A stretch of 64,000 bases of DNA, from positions 1,860,001-1,924,000 of the forward strand of contig JAPFFF010000003.1 of assembly GCA_039105265.1 (NCBI GenBank). Direction: 5' to 3'. The stretch's first letter is position 1; every line of letters begins with the position of its first letter. The DNA is from Tritrichomonas musculus (Eukaryota > Parabasalia > Tritrichomonadida > Tritrichomonadidae). Below, piece by piece: positions 36,552 through 47,401 of this stretch. Made by a program: the position numbers and the translations under genes. The notes below the pieces were generated by a model. It did not search any database. It saw only the letters and a list, made by a program, of their open reading frames with translations, and was not told the DNA's origin.

Positions 36552-38351
36552 ATGAAAAATGCTGTCGAGATTGTTCTCAAAGAATATTTACCAATTATTA
36601 CCAATCCTCGTTTAACGAACGAGGCCATTAAGCTTCCCTATTTTGATGAAGCTGTTGTCATGCAACTTGTTGAAGATTATCAAAATTATTTGAAACATCA
36701 TCGCGCTCTTTTACGTTTAACAACACCAATTTTAATTGTTGGCGATATTCATGGATCAATTTTTGATTTGATACGTATTTTTCAAATGTTTGGAACTCCA
36801 TCAAATAGAAATTATTTATTTCTAGGTGATTATGTTGACAGAGGAGCTTTTTCGATTGAAGTTATGACGCTCCTAATGGCATTGAAATTACGATATTCAT
36901 CTAATATGCATCTTATTCGTGGAAACCATGAGTTCAAGCATATCAATAAAGTTTATGGCTTTTACAATGAAATAATGGAAGTGTTTGCTGAAGAACAGTG
37001 CTTTGACAAATTTAACGATATGTTCTCATACATGCCATTTGCTGCTGTTATTAATAATCAAGTGCTATGCGTTCATGGTGGTATTTCACCTCAATTGGAA
37101 AATTTAGACTCTATCGATAAAATAACTCTTCCAGTTCCTCAATATGAAAGCATGCCTTTAATTTCAGACTTAGTTTGGTCCGATCCTCGCGAGGATAGTA
37201 AAACATTTACAGTTAATCAAAGAGGCAGCGGCACTTTCTTCGGTACAAATGTTTTGAAAAGCTTCTTAACTGAAAATAATTTGAAATTCCTTGTTCGAGC
37301 TCATCAATGCGTAATGGATGGATTTGCCCTTTTTTCAAATTCAATCGGGGTTACTGTTTTTAGCGCAAGTAACTACTGTCATATTGTTGATAACAAGTGC
37401 GGCCTAATGGTAATGAAATCTAGTGGCGAAGTCGAATTTTATTCAATAGATAGGAACAGCCCGAGATCTATTAAAGCAAAAACCGTAATGGTATTGGCTA
37501 AACGCGGAATAGGTCTTCAACCAAAATCTGGCTCGTCCAATCTTGACAACTCGACAGGTTATAATTCAACCATTATTAATGACGACAATGTCAGCTATAA
37601 TAGTAGCAAAAGTAGAGGTGAACGAGAGTCAACAATTGAGCAACTTCCATTAACTGCTCGTCGAAGATCAAGGTCTATGGCAAAAAGTGTTAATCTCGAA
37701 AAGCCACCTTCTCTCGTTTCACAATATGTGCAAAGGACAACATCAACGACGACAACATCAAATGCAAATCCTCCTGTGCCACCAGTACCAACTCCTTCAA
37801 CAAATTCTAATATTCCAACAGCTCCTCAACCTAGGAACAGATTAGGCATGAATCTTTCTATCAACCTTGCAGCTGTTAAAAATGCTGGTCCAAATTATAC
37901 TTCACGATCTGCTCGTGCATCTCTACCTCCAAATTCTCTAACACGTTCACAAATTCTTGTCTTAAACTCATCACCTTCTTCATCATCATCAGATTCATCA
38001 TCTGATTCAAATTCTTCAGAATCGACACCTTCTTCTAAATCCCCAAAGGGTAATGCTTTAAATCCAAGTCCAAGAACCACATTAACAAAACCACCAGTTC
38101 CACTTTCAGCAAAACCACGCTATACACCTTCAAACTTCAAAGGATCAGCTTCGAATTTTGATAAAAATCTCGGACCTTCACCACGACCTTTAGGTTCTGA
38201 AAAATTACGTACAATTGGATCAAGATCTCAATCGTTATCAACAATTTCTTTAGCAGCTAGCTCATCATCAACTACACCAACAACACCAACTACTCCGTCA
38301 AATAAGCAAAGCACTTTTAATAAGAATTCATATAAGTTAACAAATGTTTGA
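36552..38351 (+). CDS. PPP-family serine/threonine phosphatase with long Ser/Thr/Pro-rich tail
   Basis: Encodes 599 residues. The catalytic domain (~1-310) has all PPP metal and phosphate motifs: GDIHG 64-68, GDYVDRG 92-98, GNHE 124-127, HGG 175-177, RAHQ 249-252, and a late VFSASNYC. It is of PP1/PP2A grade, closest in form to the many divergent PP1-like enzymes of trichomonads. The C-terminal ~290 residues are disordered and rich in Ser, Thr, Pro and Asn (runs such as SSPSSSSSDSSSDS and TTPTTPTTPS), a likely phospho-regulated or targeting tail. The N-terminal ~55 residues are a helical cap. It uses TGA as stop. No clear Inr is seen. Confidence 0.93.
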   Translation: MKNAVEIVLKEYLPIITNPRLTNEAIKLPYFDEAVVMQLVEDYQNYLKHHRALLRLTTPILIVGDIHGSIFDLIRIFQMFGTPSNRNYLFLGDYVDRGAFSIEVMTLLMALKLRYSSNMHLIRGNHEFKHINKVYGFYNEIMEVFAEEQCFDKFNDMFSYMPFAAVINNQVLCVHGGISPQLENLDSIDKITLPVPQYESMPLISDLVWSDPREDSKTFTVNQRGSGTFFGTNVLKSFLTENNLKFLVRAHQCVMDGFALFSNSIGVTVFSASNYCHIVDNKCGLMVMKSSGEVEFYSIDRNSPRSIKAKTVMVLAKRGIGLQPKSGSSNLDNSTGYNSTIINDDNVSYNSSKSRGERESTIEQLPLTARRRSRSMAKSVNLEKPPSLVSQYVQRTTSTTTTSNANPPVPPVPTPSTNSNIPTAPQPRNRLGMNLSINLAAVKNAGPNYTSRSARASLPPNSLTRSQILVLNSSPSSSSSDSSSDSNSSESTPSSKSPKGNALNPSPRTTLTKPPVPLSAKPRYTPSNFKGSASNFDKNLGPSPRPLGSEKLRTIGSRSQSLSTISLAASSSSTTPTTPTTPSNKQSTFNKNSYKLTNV

Positions 38352-38998
38352 TGGAAAAAAAATATTTTGAAAAAATATTTTTTTTTTAGTTTATGGATAT
38401 GAATAGTTAGATGATATTTATTTTCCATATTTTTATGATATATATTTTAATATAATAAAAAATTGTTTGGTTTGAATTCATTCATCTTATTTCATAATTA
38501 TCGAATCAAGCCAGTTTTGTTCTTTTTATTTCCCAAGATAATTTACAATACATTAATTCACATTCGCTCTTTTTTTTTAACATTAACAAGTATGCTTTTA
38601 CCAACAATATTTTTTTTTTTTTTTGGTTTAACATCAAAAATTTGTTTTGAAAGTAAATACATAATCTTTTTTATTCAATATGTTTGAATAATACTATTCG
38701 GAAATACTTTTTGGTATCCTAATATTCTTTTTGAAATATATTTTGAGGCTTTCAATATGAATCATAAACAATTATATAAATAAACGAATACCTAAGCAGG
38801 AGCAATATCAAATATATGTTCTCAGGGTTAATATAACTTTTTCAAATTAATAATATTTTATTATATTGATTTGATCTCCAATATAATAAAAAAGATACTT
38901 ATTATACAATAAACTATCGGTACTTTTCAATCTTCTCTTATTTTTATCTCATTTTTTTTAAAAAGAAATAATAATATTTATATCTTTATTATTAACGT
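38352..38998. other. AT-rich convergent spacer
   Basis: Between the phosphatase (plus) and the giant coiled-coil gene (minus). Several T-runs, no supported gene. Confidence 0.6.
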
Positions 38999-41900
38999 TT
39001 ATTGATTAACAAATAATTGTCGAACCGTTTCTACAAACAAATCATTATTTTTCTCTTTCTCAAGCAGTCTATTTATAGATTTCAATAAATTTTTTGCATT
39101 CTGACATTCAGCCTCTAAATGAGCTTGAGTATTCAATCTTTTTTCAACTTCTTCCATAATTTCTGATTCATCAAAACCTTGCATTCCAACCAAAATAGCT
39201 AATTTTTCATAATCCGATTCAAGACTCAATTGCTTATTTCTTAATTTAGCAATGATTCGGTAAATTTCATCACAAACCTGGTCGGATGATGGTTTTGACT
39301 TTCTTTGGACTCCAAGAAGCTGTAAGATACTGTAAAGTTTTTGATTGACCTTTGGTTCGGTTTTTTTATTTTTCTTTATTTTTAATCTGTATTGTAGAAA
39401 AGAAACTTTCGAATTCATTGCAAGAAGCCTAGAACTAACTTGCGAAAATAATCTTGAAACAGCCAAATTAAATTTGGATGATTTTGATTTAAATTCGTCT
39501 ATTGAAAAATTGGGACTAAAAACAGGATAATTTATTCTATGACTTGATGAAGCACTTCTTCCACCTGATGAGATTGACATAAGTCTAGCAAGATTGTCTT
39601 TGAGTTTCTGGTTTTCAGCTCTCATTAATTCCATTTTACGGTTCAACATTCTATCTGATGAACCGATAAATGATTTACTCGATCTGAGTGAAAGAGCCGA
39701 GCCTTGACTTTGGGATAATGTTTCAATTTTCGTCTGAAGCTGAGAAACTTGAGCTTCTTTCTGCTCGAGTGAGGTTTGAAGCTCAATTCTTTCTAATTCA
39801 AAGTTTTGCGAAATTAATTCGTTTCTTCTTTTAAGAACATCAATTTGCCTCTTCAGATCTATAACATTTGCATTTCGTAATGTTTCTGATGAATCTGAAA
39901 AAGAATCATCAGAAATTCTATTTAATTGTTTATGCTTTCTTTCAAGCATTTTTATTTGATCTTGCAATTCTTCTTCTCGCATTTTTAGTGATTCAATTTC
40001 TTGCTGCATTTTTTTCACTGTTCGTTTATTTGAGCGTTTAATATTTTCAATTTCGTTCTTCTTTTTACGAAGTTCTGATTGCAATCGGGTTATTTCAAGC
40101 AACTGTTCTTGATATTGTGCATTCTTAGGCGATAATGGCGCCATTGAACTAGTACTTAGAGAACCTGATCCTTTTGTATTTTTAGCATTGAAATTTTTGC
40201 TACTTGCAATCATTTCCTTAATATGCTGTTGTAATTGCTGATTTTGAATGTTTAATTCCGAAAATTGATCAGTTAATTGTCGGTTTTCTTCACGTAATCT
40301 CTCATTCTCATTTTGAAAATGAGCAATCGCTTCACTGTTATTGTTATTATTATTTTCATTATCATTATTAGTGCTATTTATTGTTTGATTTAATTTTTGA
40401 TTGGTAGCTTTTAATTTGCTATTTTCAGTTTGAAGTTGAGTATTCTTTCCATTTGCGCTACGAATCATTGTATTAGCATTTTTAAGTTGATTTTGAAGAT
40501 CATTTTTCAAAGTTTGAAGAGATTTGCATACTTGAACAATACTCATTAATTTTGTTCGAAGAGCTTTTTTCTCTTCTTTTAACTTTGTTATTTGCTCATT
40601 TTGCTTTTTAACTTGAGCTTGTAGTCTTGCTTGAGAAGCTTGAAGAACTTTTGCATTTTCATTTTCTTTTTCTTGAGTTTTAGTAGGATTTGTATTAGAA
40701 TTTGGCTTTTCAGCTTTTCCTGGGCTTGAACTGTCATTTTGACTATTACTGTTTAATGATGAATTTAAAGAAGAACTTTGAGATATTTGTTTCTTCAATA
40801 AATCTATTGTTTCTTTATCTTTTTCTCTTTCTTTTTGAGCTTCTTCGTTCTTTGTTTTCATTATCTCAATTTCTTTGTCTTTTTGATTTATTTCTTCTTT
40901 AAGCAATTTGGCTTCGAATGTAAGCTGATCTTTTTCTTTTATTAAGGCGTTTTGTTTATCTTTAATTTGGGATTCGTTTGATTTAAGCTTCCGAATTGTA
41001 ATATTTAATGTTTCTATATGATCATCTTGCTCCATTATTTTAAGATTTAATTTTTCTATTGTGTTAATTTGCTGATTATTTTGTGTATTAAAATCAGATA
41101 TTTGGGTATTTTGCTCTTTTATTTTCTGATCTTTTTGTGATAGGTTTTGCTTTAATTTGGTAATTTCATTTGTAAGCTCTTTTACTTTATCCTTTGATTC
41201 TTCTAATGAATATTTCATTGAACTGATTGACTCTGTATTCTTGGCGATTTCATTTTTAAGATTTGTATTTTCTGAAAGAAGAACACTAATTTTATTTATT
41301 AGATCTTCTTTTGAATTTTTAATTTCGGATAAAGTGGATGTAAGCTGTTCGATATGCTCTTTAGATTTTTCATCAGCTTTTGATGCTTCATGCTGACCTT
41401 TCGCTAATTGAGCATTTAGCTCACTTAATTTCTTTGTTAACTCATTATTCTCTTTTGTTTTCTCTGATAGATTTTTCTGTACTTGCTCTTTTTGCTTTTT
41501 AAGTTCAGAAATCTGTGCTTCATTATTAGATGATTGCAATTGAATTGCTTGAATTTGCTTTTTAGCATCTACAAATTGGGCATGAATATCATTTTTTTCT
41601 TTCTGAACTTGATTCATTTGTGCTTGAAGTTGGTCAAAATCATATTTTATTTCTTCATATTTGACTTGGAAAAATTCACTATCTTGCTTCCAATCTTCAA
41701 CTTGAAGGTTAATTTCTTCTTTTTCTTGTTTAAGCAAATCAAGCTGACAAGATAAATTATCGTTAGTAAGTTTTGCCAAATCGATTTTATTTTTAAGACT
41801 AACATTTTCTTGCTTTTCGAGCTCAAGCTGTTTTTGAATTTTTGCTTTCTCTTTTAATTGCAATTCCGAATTTTGCAAACTTATTTTCATTTGTTCATTT

Positions 41901-42193
41901 TCTTTTTTCAAAGCTTCATTTTCAGAACGAAGAATATGTATTGTGTCTTGATCGCTTAAATTTGCGTTTGCATCAGCATTATTGCTATTAATTACATTTA
42001 TACTCGACGAAGATGATTGCGAAGATATATTTCCTTTCATCAATGAAGAAATCGATTTAATTAAAGATGAAAAAATAGGATGGGTGTTTCTGATTAGATC
42101 TTCAAAAGGGATAAGTGAAGAGTTATGAATCCAACCTTGAATAATTAAGAGATTATCTTTTATATCCTTTTGCTTTAAAGTAAGATCATCCAT
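38999..42193 (-). CDS. Giant coiled-coil protein (golgin/kinesin-rod-like), unknown
   Basis: Encodes 1064 residues from the ATG at 42193 (the frame opens two codons earlier at TTG). A ~60-residue helical head (GWIHNSSLIPFEDLIRNTHP) is followed by a Ser/Asn linker, then long coiled coil from ~85 to ~880 with frequent breaks (a Ser/Asn/Pro stretch near ~490-520 and GSGSLSTSSM near ~680). A final helical region is at ~900-1064 (FNLAVSRLFSQVSSRLLAMN, KLYSILQLLGVQRKSKPSS). No motor or known domain is seen. Such proteins in trichomonads usually belong to cytoskeletal fibres or Golgi tethers; this is inference. CCTTTT 9 nt upstream of the ATG resembles the CCTTT (M5) start-site motif described for Trichomonas. 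The stop is in TAAA. Confidence 0.85.
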   Translation of the reverse strand: MDDLTLKQKDIKDNLLIIQGWIHNSSLIPFEDLIRNTHPIFSSLIKSISSLMKGNISSQSSSSSINVINSNNADANANLSDQDTIHILRSENEALKKENEQMKISLQNSELQLKEKAKIQKQLELEKQENVSLKNKIDLAKLTNDNLSCQLDLLKQEKEEINLQVEDWKQDSEFFQVKYEEIKYDFDQLQAQMNQVQKEKNDIHAQFVDAKKQIQAIQLQSSNNEAQISELKKQKEQVQKNLSEKTKENNELTKKLSELNAQLAKGQHEASKADEKSKEHIEQLTSTLSEIKNSKEDLINKISVLLSENTNLKNEIAKNTESISSMKYSLEESKDKVKELTNEITKLKQNLSQKDQKIKEQNTQISDFNTQNNQQINTIEKLNLKIMEQDDHIETLNITIRKLKSNESQIKDKQNALIKEKDQLTFEAKLLKEEINQKDKEIEIMKTKNEEAQKEREKDKETIDLLKKQISQSSSLNSSLNSNSQNDSSSPGKAEKPNSNTNPTKTQEKENENAKVLQASQARLQAQVKKQNEQITKLKEEKKALRTKLMSIVQVCKSLQTLKNDLQNQLKNANTMIRSANGKNTQLQTENSKLKATNQKLNQTINSTNNDNENNNNNNSEAIAHFQNENERLREENRQLTDQFSELNIQNQQLQQHIKEMIASSKNFNAKNTKGSGSLSTSSMAPLSPKNAQYQEQLLEITRLQSELRKKKNEIENIKRSNKRTVKKMQQEIESLKMREEELQDQIKMLERKHKQLNRISDDSFSDSSETLRNANVIDLKRQIDVLKRRNELISQNFELERIELQTSLEQKEAQVSQLQTKIETLSQSQGSALSLRSSKSFIGSSDRMLNRKMELMRAENQKLKDNLARLMSISSGGRSASSSHRINYPVFSPNFSIDEFKSKSSKFNLAVSRLFSQVSSRLLAMNSKVSFLQYRLKIKKNKKTEPKVNQKLYSILQLLGVQRKSKPSSDQVCDEIYRIIAKLRNKQLSLESDYEKLAILVGMQGFDESEIMEEVEKRLNTQAHLEAECQNAKNLLKSINRLLEKEKNNDLFVETVRQLFVNQ

Positions 42194-43008
42194 TTGCAAA
42201 AGGTATTATTAACGTTCGTGATTAATTGACTGTTATATTTTTCTTATTTCTTTCAAATTCAATTCTATCCAACAATTAAATCGCGTTTAAGAATTATCTT
42301 TTTGGCTTATTGAAAATTAAAGTAGTAAATATCATTATTAATCTAATAAGAAAAAATCGTTCTTTTATAATATAAAATTTTTTTTAAGAATTTTATTCAA
42401 TTATTCTTTTCAATTTTATAACAACCAAAAAGTTTTTTATATATTACATATATCAGAAAATATACTATATAAAACTATCATTTATTCACTCTAAACGAAC
42501 AGTTTAATATCTATTTGATTGAAACTTTTAAAAAAATTGATAAAATTGATAATATTTTATTTTTTTTAAATATCTTTTGAGATTATTAATATTTATACTA
42601 AATAATATAATGGTATAACAATTAAATATATTAACAAACAAATAATACTATATGTGGGCAGTTTTCTAAATTAATACTATGAATTAAAAAATTAATAAAA
42701 AACCAAATCAAAGCACTCAAAATAATAAGAACATCATCCCATTTATTATCTAAACAGTTAGACCATACCAATAAATATACCTTTTATGAAAGTATTTCTT
42801 TATTCATTTTCTTTTAAACTAAAAAGAATTACTTGAAAAACCAAAATCTTTTTTAATCTCTCGTGAAATACCTATATACAGCTTGCTGTTACATATTTAA
42901 TTGCCTTTTTTTTTTCATCATTCTTTCACATTTTATTGAGTTTGCTTTTGAAAAAGTTAAAAATCAATTTTAAAAAATTTTTATAATTACAGACAAATAA
43001 CATATTTA
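42194..43008. other. Divergent AT-rich spacer
   Basis: Between the giant coiled-coil gene (minus) and the HTH gene (plus). No gene recognised. Confidence 0.6.
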
Positions 43009-43638
43009 ATGGATCAACAAAGACCTCAAACCTACTCGCCGCCAATAGCTCAAAACACTCAATTTCAAATTCAACCAATGCAGCAACCACAACAAATACA
43101 AGCAATGCAACCAATTCAATCAATCCCACAAATGCAACAAATACTTCAAAATACGTCATTAAAAAAACGAAAGTATCATCAATTAACGGAATATGAAAAA
43201 GCAAAGATTAATTATCTAAAAGGAAGTGGCAAAAATATTACAGAGATTGCAAATGAACTTGGGATTTCTCGGACTTCGATTAATTATTATATAAAAAGAA
43301 TTAGCAATCCAAACTGTAAATATGGCAAAACAGGGCGCCCAAGAAAACCAAAAACTGAAGCTGAAAAAGAAAAAGAATTAAACAAGAACAATTTTCTCCC
43401 AACCAATCCCCAAATGAATATACCACAACAACCACAAGCAATCATTCAAACCAACTTTATACCACAACAATCAAATTTAAACATATACCCTCCTTCAAAT
43501 TCTATTCGATTAAATGCAATTAATGATGGAAATTCATTTACAGATCAACAAGTTCAACCTCATGATTATGCTTGGAAACCTCCATCCCAACCAATATTTA
43601 AACAAAGCACAGGCTATAGGCAGCTATATGATACGTGA
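43009..43638 (+). CDS. Helix-turn-helix plus AT-hook DNA-binding protein, Gln-rich
   Basis: Encodes 209 residues. The N-terminal ~45 residues are Gln/Pro/Met-rich. Residues ~55-100 form a transposase-type helix-turn-helix: YHQLTEYEKAKINYLKGSG, then ITEIANELGISRTSINYYIK, the second and recognition helices. An AT-hook, GRPRKPK, follows directly at 109-115. The rest is Asn/Gln/Pro-rich. This HTH + GRPR order is the DNA-binding half of Tc1/mariner-type transposases, but no DDE catalytic region is present and the frame is intact. It may be a domesticated DNA-binding domain acting as a transcription or chromatin factor, or a truncated transposase gene. Stop in TGAAA. Confidence 0.75.
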   Translation: MDQQRPQTYSPPIAQNTQFQIQPMQQPQQIQAMQPIQSIPQMQQILQNTSLKKRKYHQLTEYEKAKINYLKGSGKNITEIANELGISRTSINYYIKRISNPNCKYGKTGRPRKPKTEAEKEKELNKNNFLPTNPQMNIPQQPQAIIQTNFIPQQSNLNIYPPSNSIRLNAINDGNSFTDQQVQPHDYAWKPPSQPIFKQSTGYRQLYDT

Positions 43639-43851
43639 AATTATTATTTACCTTTGAAAATTTACTTTTATTGTTTTATGAGAATCAATGTAATCATTGA
43701 AGAAACTTTTTAATATCTCTTCTATTCCTTATTTTTTCAGCGGAGTTATTTTTTTTTTTTATTATGATATTATATTTCAATTATTAACATGTTAATATAT
43801 ATTATAATTAAATTTCTCCATCGTGACTCTTTCTATACTTATTAATTAAAT

Positions 43852-43887
<36 letters not shown>

Positions 43888-44103
43888 CCCATTAATGATT
43901 TAGATATAAAAATTAATAGATTTTATGCAATTGATATAATACTTTAAAAAAATAAAATAAATTGGTATGGATAACTCTAAAATGCTCTCTAGGTATTATA
44001 TTCAAATCATTTATTGAAGAATACCTTCCATTTTAAAGATTTATAATTTGAATATATTAGGCTAAAATTTTAACCTTTATTTTCAAAAAAATACGTTTAA
44101 AAA
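43639..44103. other. Spacer with long poly-T tract
   Basis: AT-rich with a 33-T run; CCTTTATTTTC near 44.07 kb lies ~30 nt before the next ATG. No gene. Confidence 0.6.
43853..43885. repeat. Homopolymer run of 33 T
   Basis: The longest T tract in the window, ~220 bp downstream of the HTH gene stop. Confidence 0.9.
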
Positions 44104-45612
44104 ATGGATGATGAAAACGAATTATTACAACTAAGAAAAAAAAATCGGAAACTCAAATCAAAAATTTGGAATGATTATAGGAACTTTTCAGATGATCTTC
44201 GCATGCTTAAACATCAAAAAAAATCTCTTCAAAATTCAATTCAAATTGAACAAAATAAAAATCGAGAATTAATTCAGCATTTTACAAATAAAATAGCACA
44301 ATTACAAGAACAACTCCGTCAGGTTTCATCTTTTACTCCTCCTATATCATCAACCTTTTCTGTTCCTGCCAGCAAAAAGAAAAAGGATAATTTTAAATGG
44401 CGATTTCAAGAACTTGAGGAGGAGGGCAAAGCACTTCAATTGGATACAGAAAAAACATTTAAAAAATGCCGCGAAGCATCACCTCTTAAATTTTATTTCA
44501 CAGATATTCCTCCTGTATCTAATTATGTTTTTGATTATCCACCAATTATTATCTCACCACCACAACCGCTTAAGAGTCACAAGGAATATCTTTATGTGAA
44601 TGAAGATGACAGGCTTTCAACATCGTCTTCATCATCACTACCTCATGACATCCAGGTTTCACCAATTTTTACATCGTATGACCGCAATAAAAAGAATAGA
44701 AACAATAAGAAAAAGGAGAATAATTCTAGTAACTCATCAACTGTTTCAGTCAAACACAATTCAAGCCAATCTGACGATTCAAATAGTATAAATGACAGCA
44801 ATGATGAATATGATAGTCCTCCACTCGAATCGCTTAAGAATCAAAATGAGAAATTCAATCTAAATAAAGACAAATATAAATCATATGATAGTCATTCTCA
44901 AGATAACATTAAGCAATTATCATCACAGCATCCAGTTGAGAGTCAAACAAAAATAACACAATCAAGACAAAACGCCCAATTTTCACCTCCTCATATTGAA
45001 ATACCAAATAAAGTTTTTAATGATAATAATAAAAAGCAGACATCTCAAACGAATGAAATTAAAAATTCTCAATTACCTTCACCAATACACATAAAAACTC
45101 ATATAGATGATGATAGTGAAACGAATTTCAGCCAATCATTAAATAAACCTAATAATGATACTCATAAACCAATTTTCAATCAGGAAACTAAACAACAAAA
45201 TGACGCACAAATAATTAAACCAGCAGTACAAAATCCAAATTCAGTTCTTGCGGGATTTGTAAGCCAATCAAATTGGGAAGACGATGATGATGAAGATAAT
45301 GAAGTCGTTTTTGATCAAGAAGAAATAGGAGAAATTGATAAAGAAAATAAAGTAAATAATATAAGCGGAGGAATTCCTTCTGATACCAATCCAATTTTAG
45401 ATACTTCAGACCAACACAAATCTCCATTAGTAAGTAAACAAGAAATTGCCCCATCTCAAACAAAAGAAACTAATACAACAGTAAAAACAAATTCTCAACC
45501 AAAAACTATATCACCTTCTGGATCTTTAACAAGTAAAAATAGCTATGACTTTGACATAGATATTAATGATATTGAAGTTGGTGATATGAATGAGGATAAT
45601 AATTTTTGGTAA
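44104..45612 (+). CDS. Coiled-coil protein with disordered Ser/Asn-rich body and acidic C-terminus
   Basis: Encodes 502 residues. Residues ~3-80 are a coiled coil (ENELLQLRKKNRKLKSKI, IAQLQEQLRQV). A short ordered segment at ~95-160 (FKWRFQELEEEGKALQLD, FYFTDIPPVSNYVFDYPP) is followed by ~250 residues of low complexity (Ser, Asn, Lys, Gln). The C-terminal part holds two acidic patches: NWEDDDDEDNEVVFDQEE and the extreme end FDIDINDIEVGDMNEDNNFW. The acidic-Trp pieces resemble short linear binding motifs. No family is recognised. Confidence 0.75.
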   Translation: MDDENELLQLRKKNRKLKSKIWNDYRNFSDDLRMLKHQKKSLQNSIQIEQNKNRELIQHFTNKIAQLQEQLRQVSSFTPPISSTFSVPASKKKKDNFKWRFQELEEEGKALQLDTEKTFKKCREASPLKFYFTDIPPVSNYVFDYPPIIISPPQPLKSHKEYLYVNEDDRLSTSSSSSLPHDIQVSPIFTSYDRNKKNRNNKKKENNSSNSSTVSVKHNSSQSDDSNSINDSNDEYDSPPLESLKNQNEKFNLNKDKYKSYDSHSQDNIKQLSSQHPVESQTKITQSRQNAQFSPPHIEIPNKVFNDNNKKQTSQTNEIKNSQLPSPIHIKTHIDDDSETNFSQSLNKPNNDTHKPIFNQETKQQNDAQIIKPAVQNPNSVLAGFVSQSNWEDDDDEDNEVVFDQEEIGEIDKENKVNNISGGIPSDTNPILDTSDQHKSPLVSKQEIAPSQTKETNTTVKTNSQPKTISPSGSLTSKNSYDFDIDINDIEVGDMNEDNNFW

Positions 45613-45813
45613 TATTAGTTAAAAATAATTGTTTTCTCTTCTAATAAATATGTTCTTTTTAAACAATGCAAAAATAATTATATTCAGAAATAAAAAAAAT
45701 GGCATCAAATGATTCATTTCTTTTCAATTTTTTTTATTCACTTAAAAATTCAATAATTATTTGAATTTTGAATTTAATTTTTTCTTAGGAAAATTTGAAT
45801 ATGACAAAAATTT

Positions 45814-46350
45814 ATGGGAGTAACAACATCTTCAGTTTCGCCAAATAGCTCTGCAAATGAAACAATACATAACTTATACAAAAAAAATGAATATAAATGG
45901 TCACCAGGTCAAATAGCAGCAAATATCAGAAGAGGTAAAGTTACACCAATTTATAATGGTACCACAGAAAGAGAACGTGATAACCGCTGCTTCTGCAGTA
46001 TTTGCTATTACTTTTATCCAAAGATTAACGAAACAACATGCTGTGGACAAGGAATTTGCACAGAATGTCTTGCTGCTGTTGCATCTCCTCCACCAAAAGA
46101 ACGTTGCTGCCCATTTTGCAGGAAAGAAAATTATTCCATCATACCAAATGTTGAATATAAACAATTAAAGAATCCATTTGTTAACGATGAAGAACCACTC
46201 CAAAATCTTCCTGACACAAATGAAAATTTACCAGATGACGTTATAGCACTTTTAATGCAATTTCCAAATATTGATCAAACTACTGTTGTTCAACTTTATA
46301 ACGATGGAATGTCAACGGACCAAATCATTGAATTTTTTGAACTTCAATGA
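45814..46350 (+). CDS. SIP5/DA2-like RING protein, probably N-myristoylated
   Basis: Encodes 178 residues. It begins MGVTTSS, fitting an N-myristoylation signal (Gly2, Ser/Thr6). The RING-type zinc domain (~58-110) reads CFCSICYYFYPKINETTCCGQ then GICTECL and CCPFCRKENY, the C-x-I-C-x-(Y)-Y-P...CC...ICTEC pattern of yeast Sip5 and plant DA2. The C-terminus (~140-178, VIALLMQFPNIDQTTVVQLY...DQIIEFF) looks like a UBA/CUE ubiquitin-binding helix bundle. It would be a membrane-attached E3 ligase or adaptor; catalysis is inferred. Another RING protein follows 370 bp away on the opposite strand. Confidence 0.78.
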   Translation: MGVTTSSVSPNSSANETIHNLYKKNEYKWSPGQIAANIRRGKVTPIYNGTTERERDNRCFCSICYYFYPKINETTCCGQGICTECLAAVASPPPKERCCPFCRKENYSIIPNVEYKQLKNPFVNDEEPLQNLPDTNENLPDDVIALLMQFPNIDQTTVVQLYNDGMSTDQIIEFFELQ

Positions 46351-46720
46351 ATTTTTATTTCTTTTATAATGAATTTAATAGATAAATTGAATACTATTGT
46401 CAAAGATATTTGTCATTATTAGTTTTATCAAATCTCCCACTTCAATTGTTTACCTATTATTAAATTTCGGGATATTTTAAACCAACTTAAAATATTCACA
46501 GGCTTGACAATTTAAATATAAATCCAAATAAAAAATAACTGTTCTTTAAAAATTGATGATGCATATTTTTTTAATTTGATAATAATTATTTGAAATAATT
46601 AACATAATTTTGCGTATATTACTATTATATAAAATCTTAATAGGATAGTATATATTCTTATATATATATTCTCACACACACAGAAAAAAAAAAAATAAAA
46701 AATAAATAAAATATTTCTTC
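46351..46720. other. Convergent spacer between two RING genes
   Basis: AT-rich with short TA and CA microsatellites near 46.66-46.68 kb. No gene. Confidence 0.6.
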
Positions 46721-47110
46721 TTACAAGACAGTGCATATTGACTCTATAGTTTCCTTAAACTTAGGTGACAGTTTGGTTAAACATTTAGGACAAGCTTGCA
46801 AAAAATCCTCATTTCCATTAATCTCTTTTACACACTTAACATGACATATCCCATTGCAACAAGGCATTGTGCATAGTATATCACTGTTTTGTATATCATT
46901 AAGGCAATATATGCATTTGATTCTTTTTTGCGATTTTACACTTTTATCATTAGGTTTGGCGGTATTTTTATCATCTTCAATGAAATGTGGATGCAAAGAA
47001 AAAGGCGGATCACCCATATCAATGAGTTTCTGTCGAATTTGAAAAAGTATATCTAAAGATGTTGAACTATGATCTTTGGAATCTTCTGAGTTATTTTGTT
47101 TGGAGCTCAT
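46721..47110 (-). CDS. Small RING/zinc-binding protein
   Basis: Encodes 129 residues. After a charged, Ser-rich N-terminus and a short segment LIDMGDPPFSLHPHF, residues ~66-112 hold a Cys/His zinc module: CIYC, then CTMPCC, GICHVKC, and CPKC. Spacing and the C-C-...-C-H-x-x-C-...-CPxC order suit a RING or RING-CH finger. A ubiquitin-ligase role is plausible but not shown. No Inr is obvious. Confidence 0.72.
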   Translation of the reverse strand: MSSKQNNSEDSKDHSSTSLDILFQIRQKLIDMGDPPFSLHPHFIEDDKNTAKPNDKSVKSQKRIKCIYCLNDIQNSDILCTMPCCNGICHVKCVKEINGNEDFLQACPKCLTKLSPKFKETIESICTVL

Positions 47111-47401
47111 TTAATATTTTCTGTTTAATAATTTTAATCTATTGTAAACTTTTTGAGATCCAAAGTCAATTTTTTCAAAGATCATTGATTCATAAGCAAA
47201 TCATTCTTTTTCATTAAAATCAGAATTAGTTAGTTTGTCGATATATCATAGAAAGGAGTTATTTTCTAATTTTATATATAAATCGTTGTAATTTGGGAAT
47301 AAAAGATATAAATTAAAAAAAATTTAAAACATGATAGAAAAATTAAATCACAAATAAAGATATTTAAAAATAATAATCATTGACATTAACAAATCTATTT
47401 C

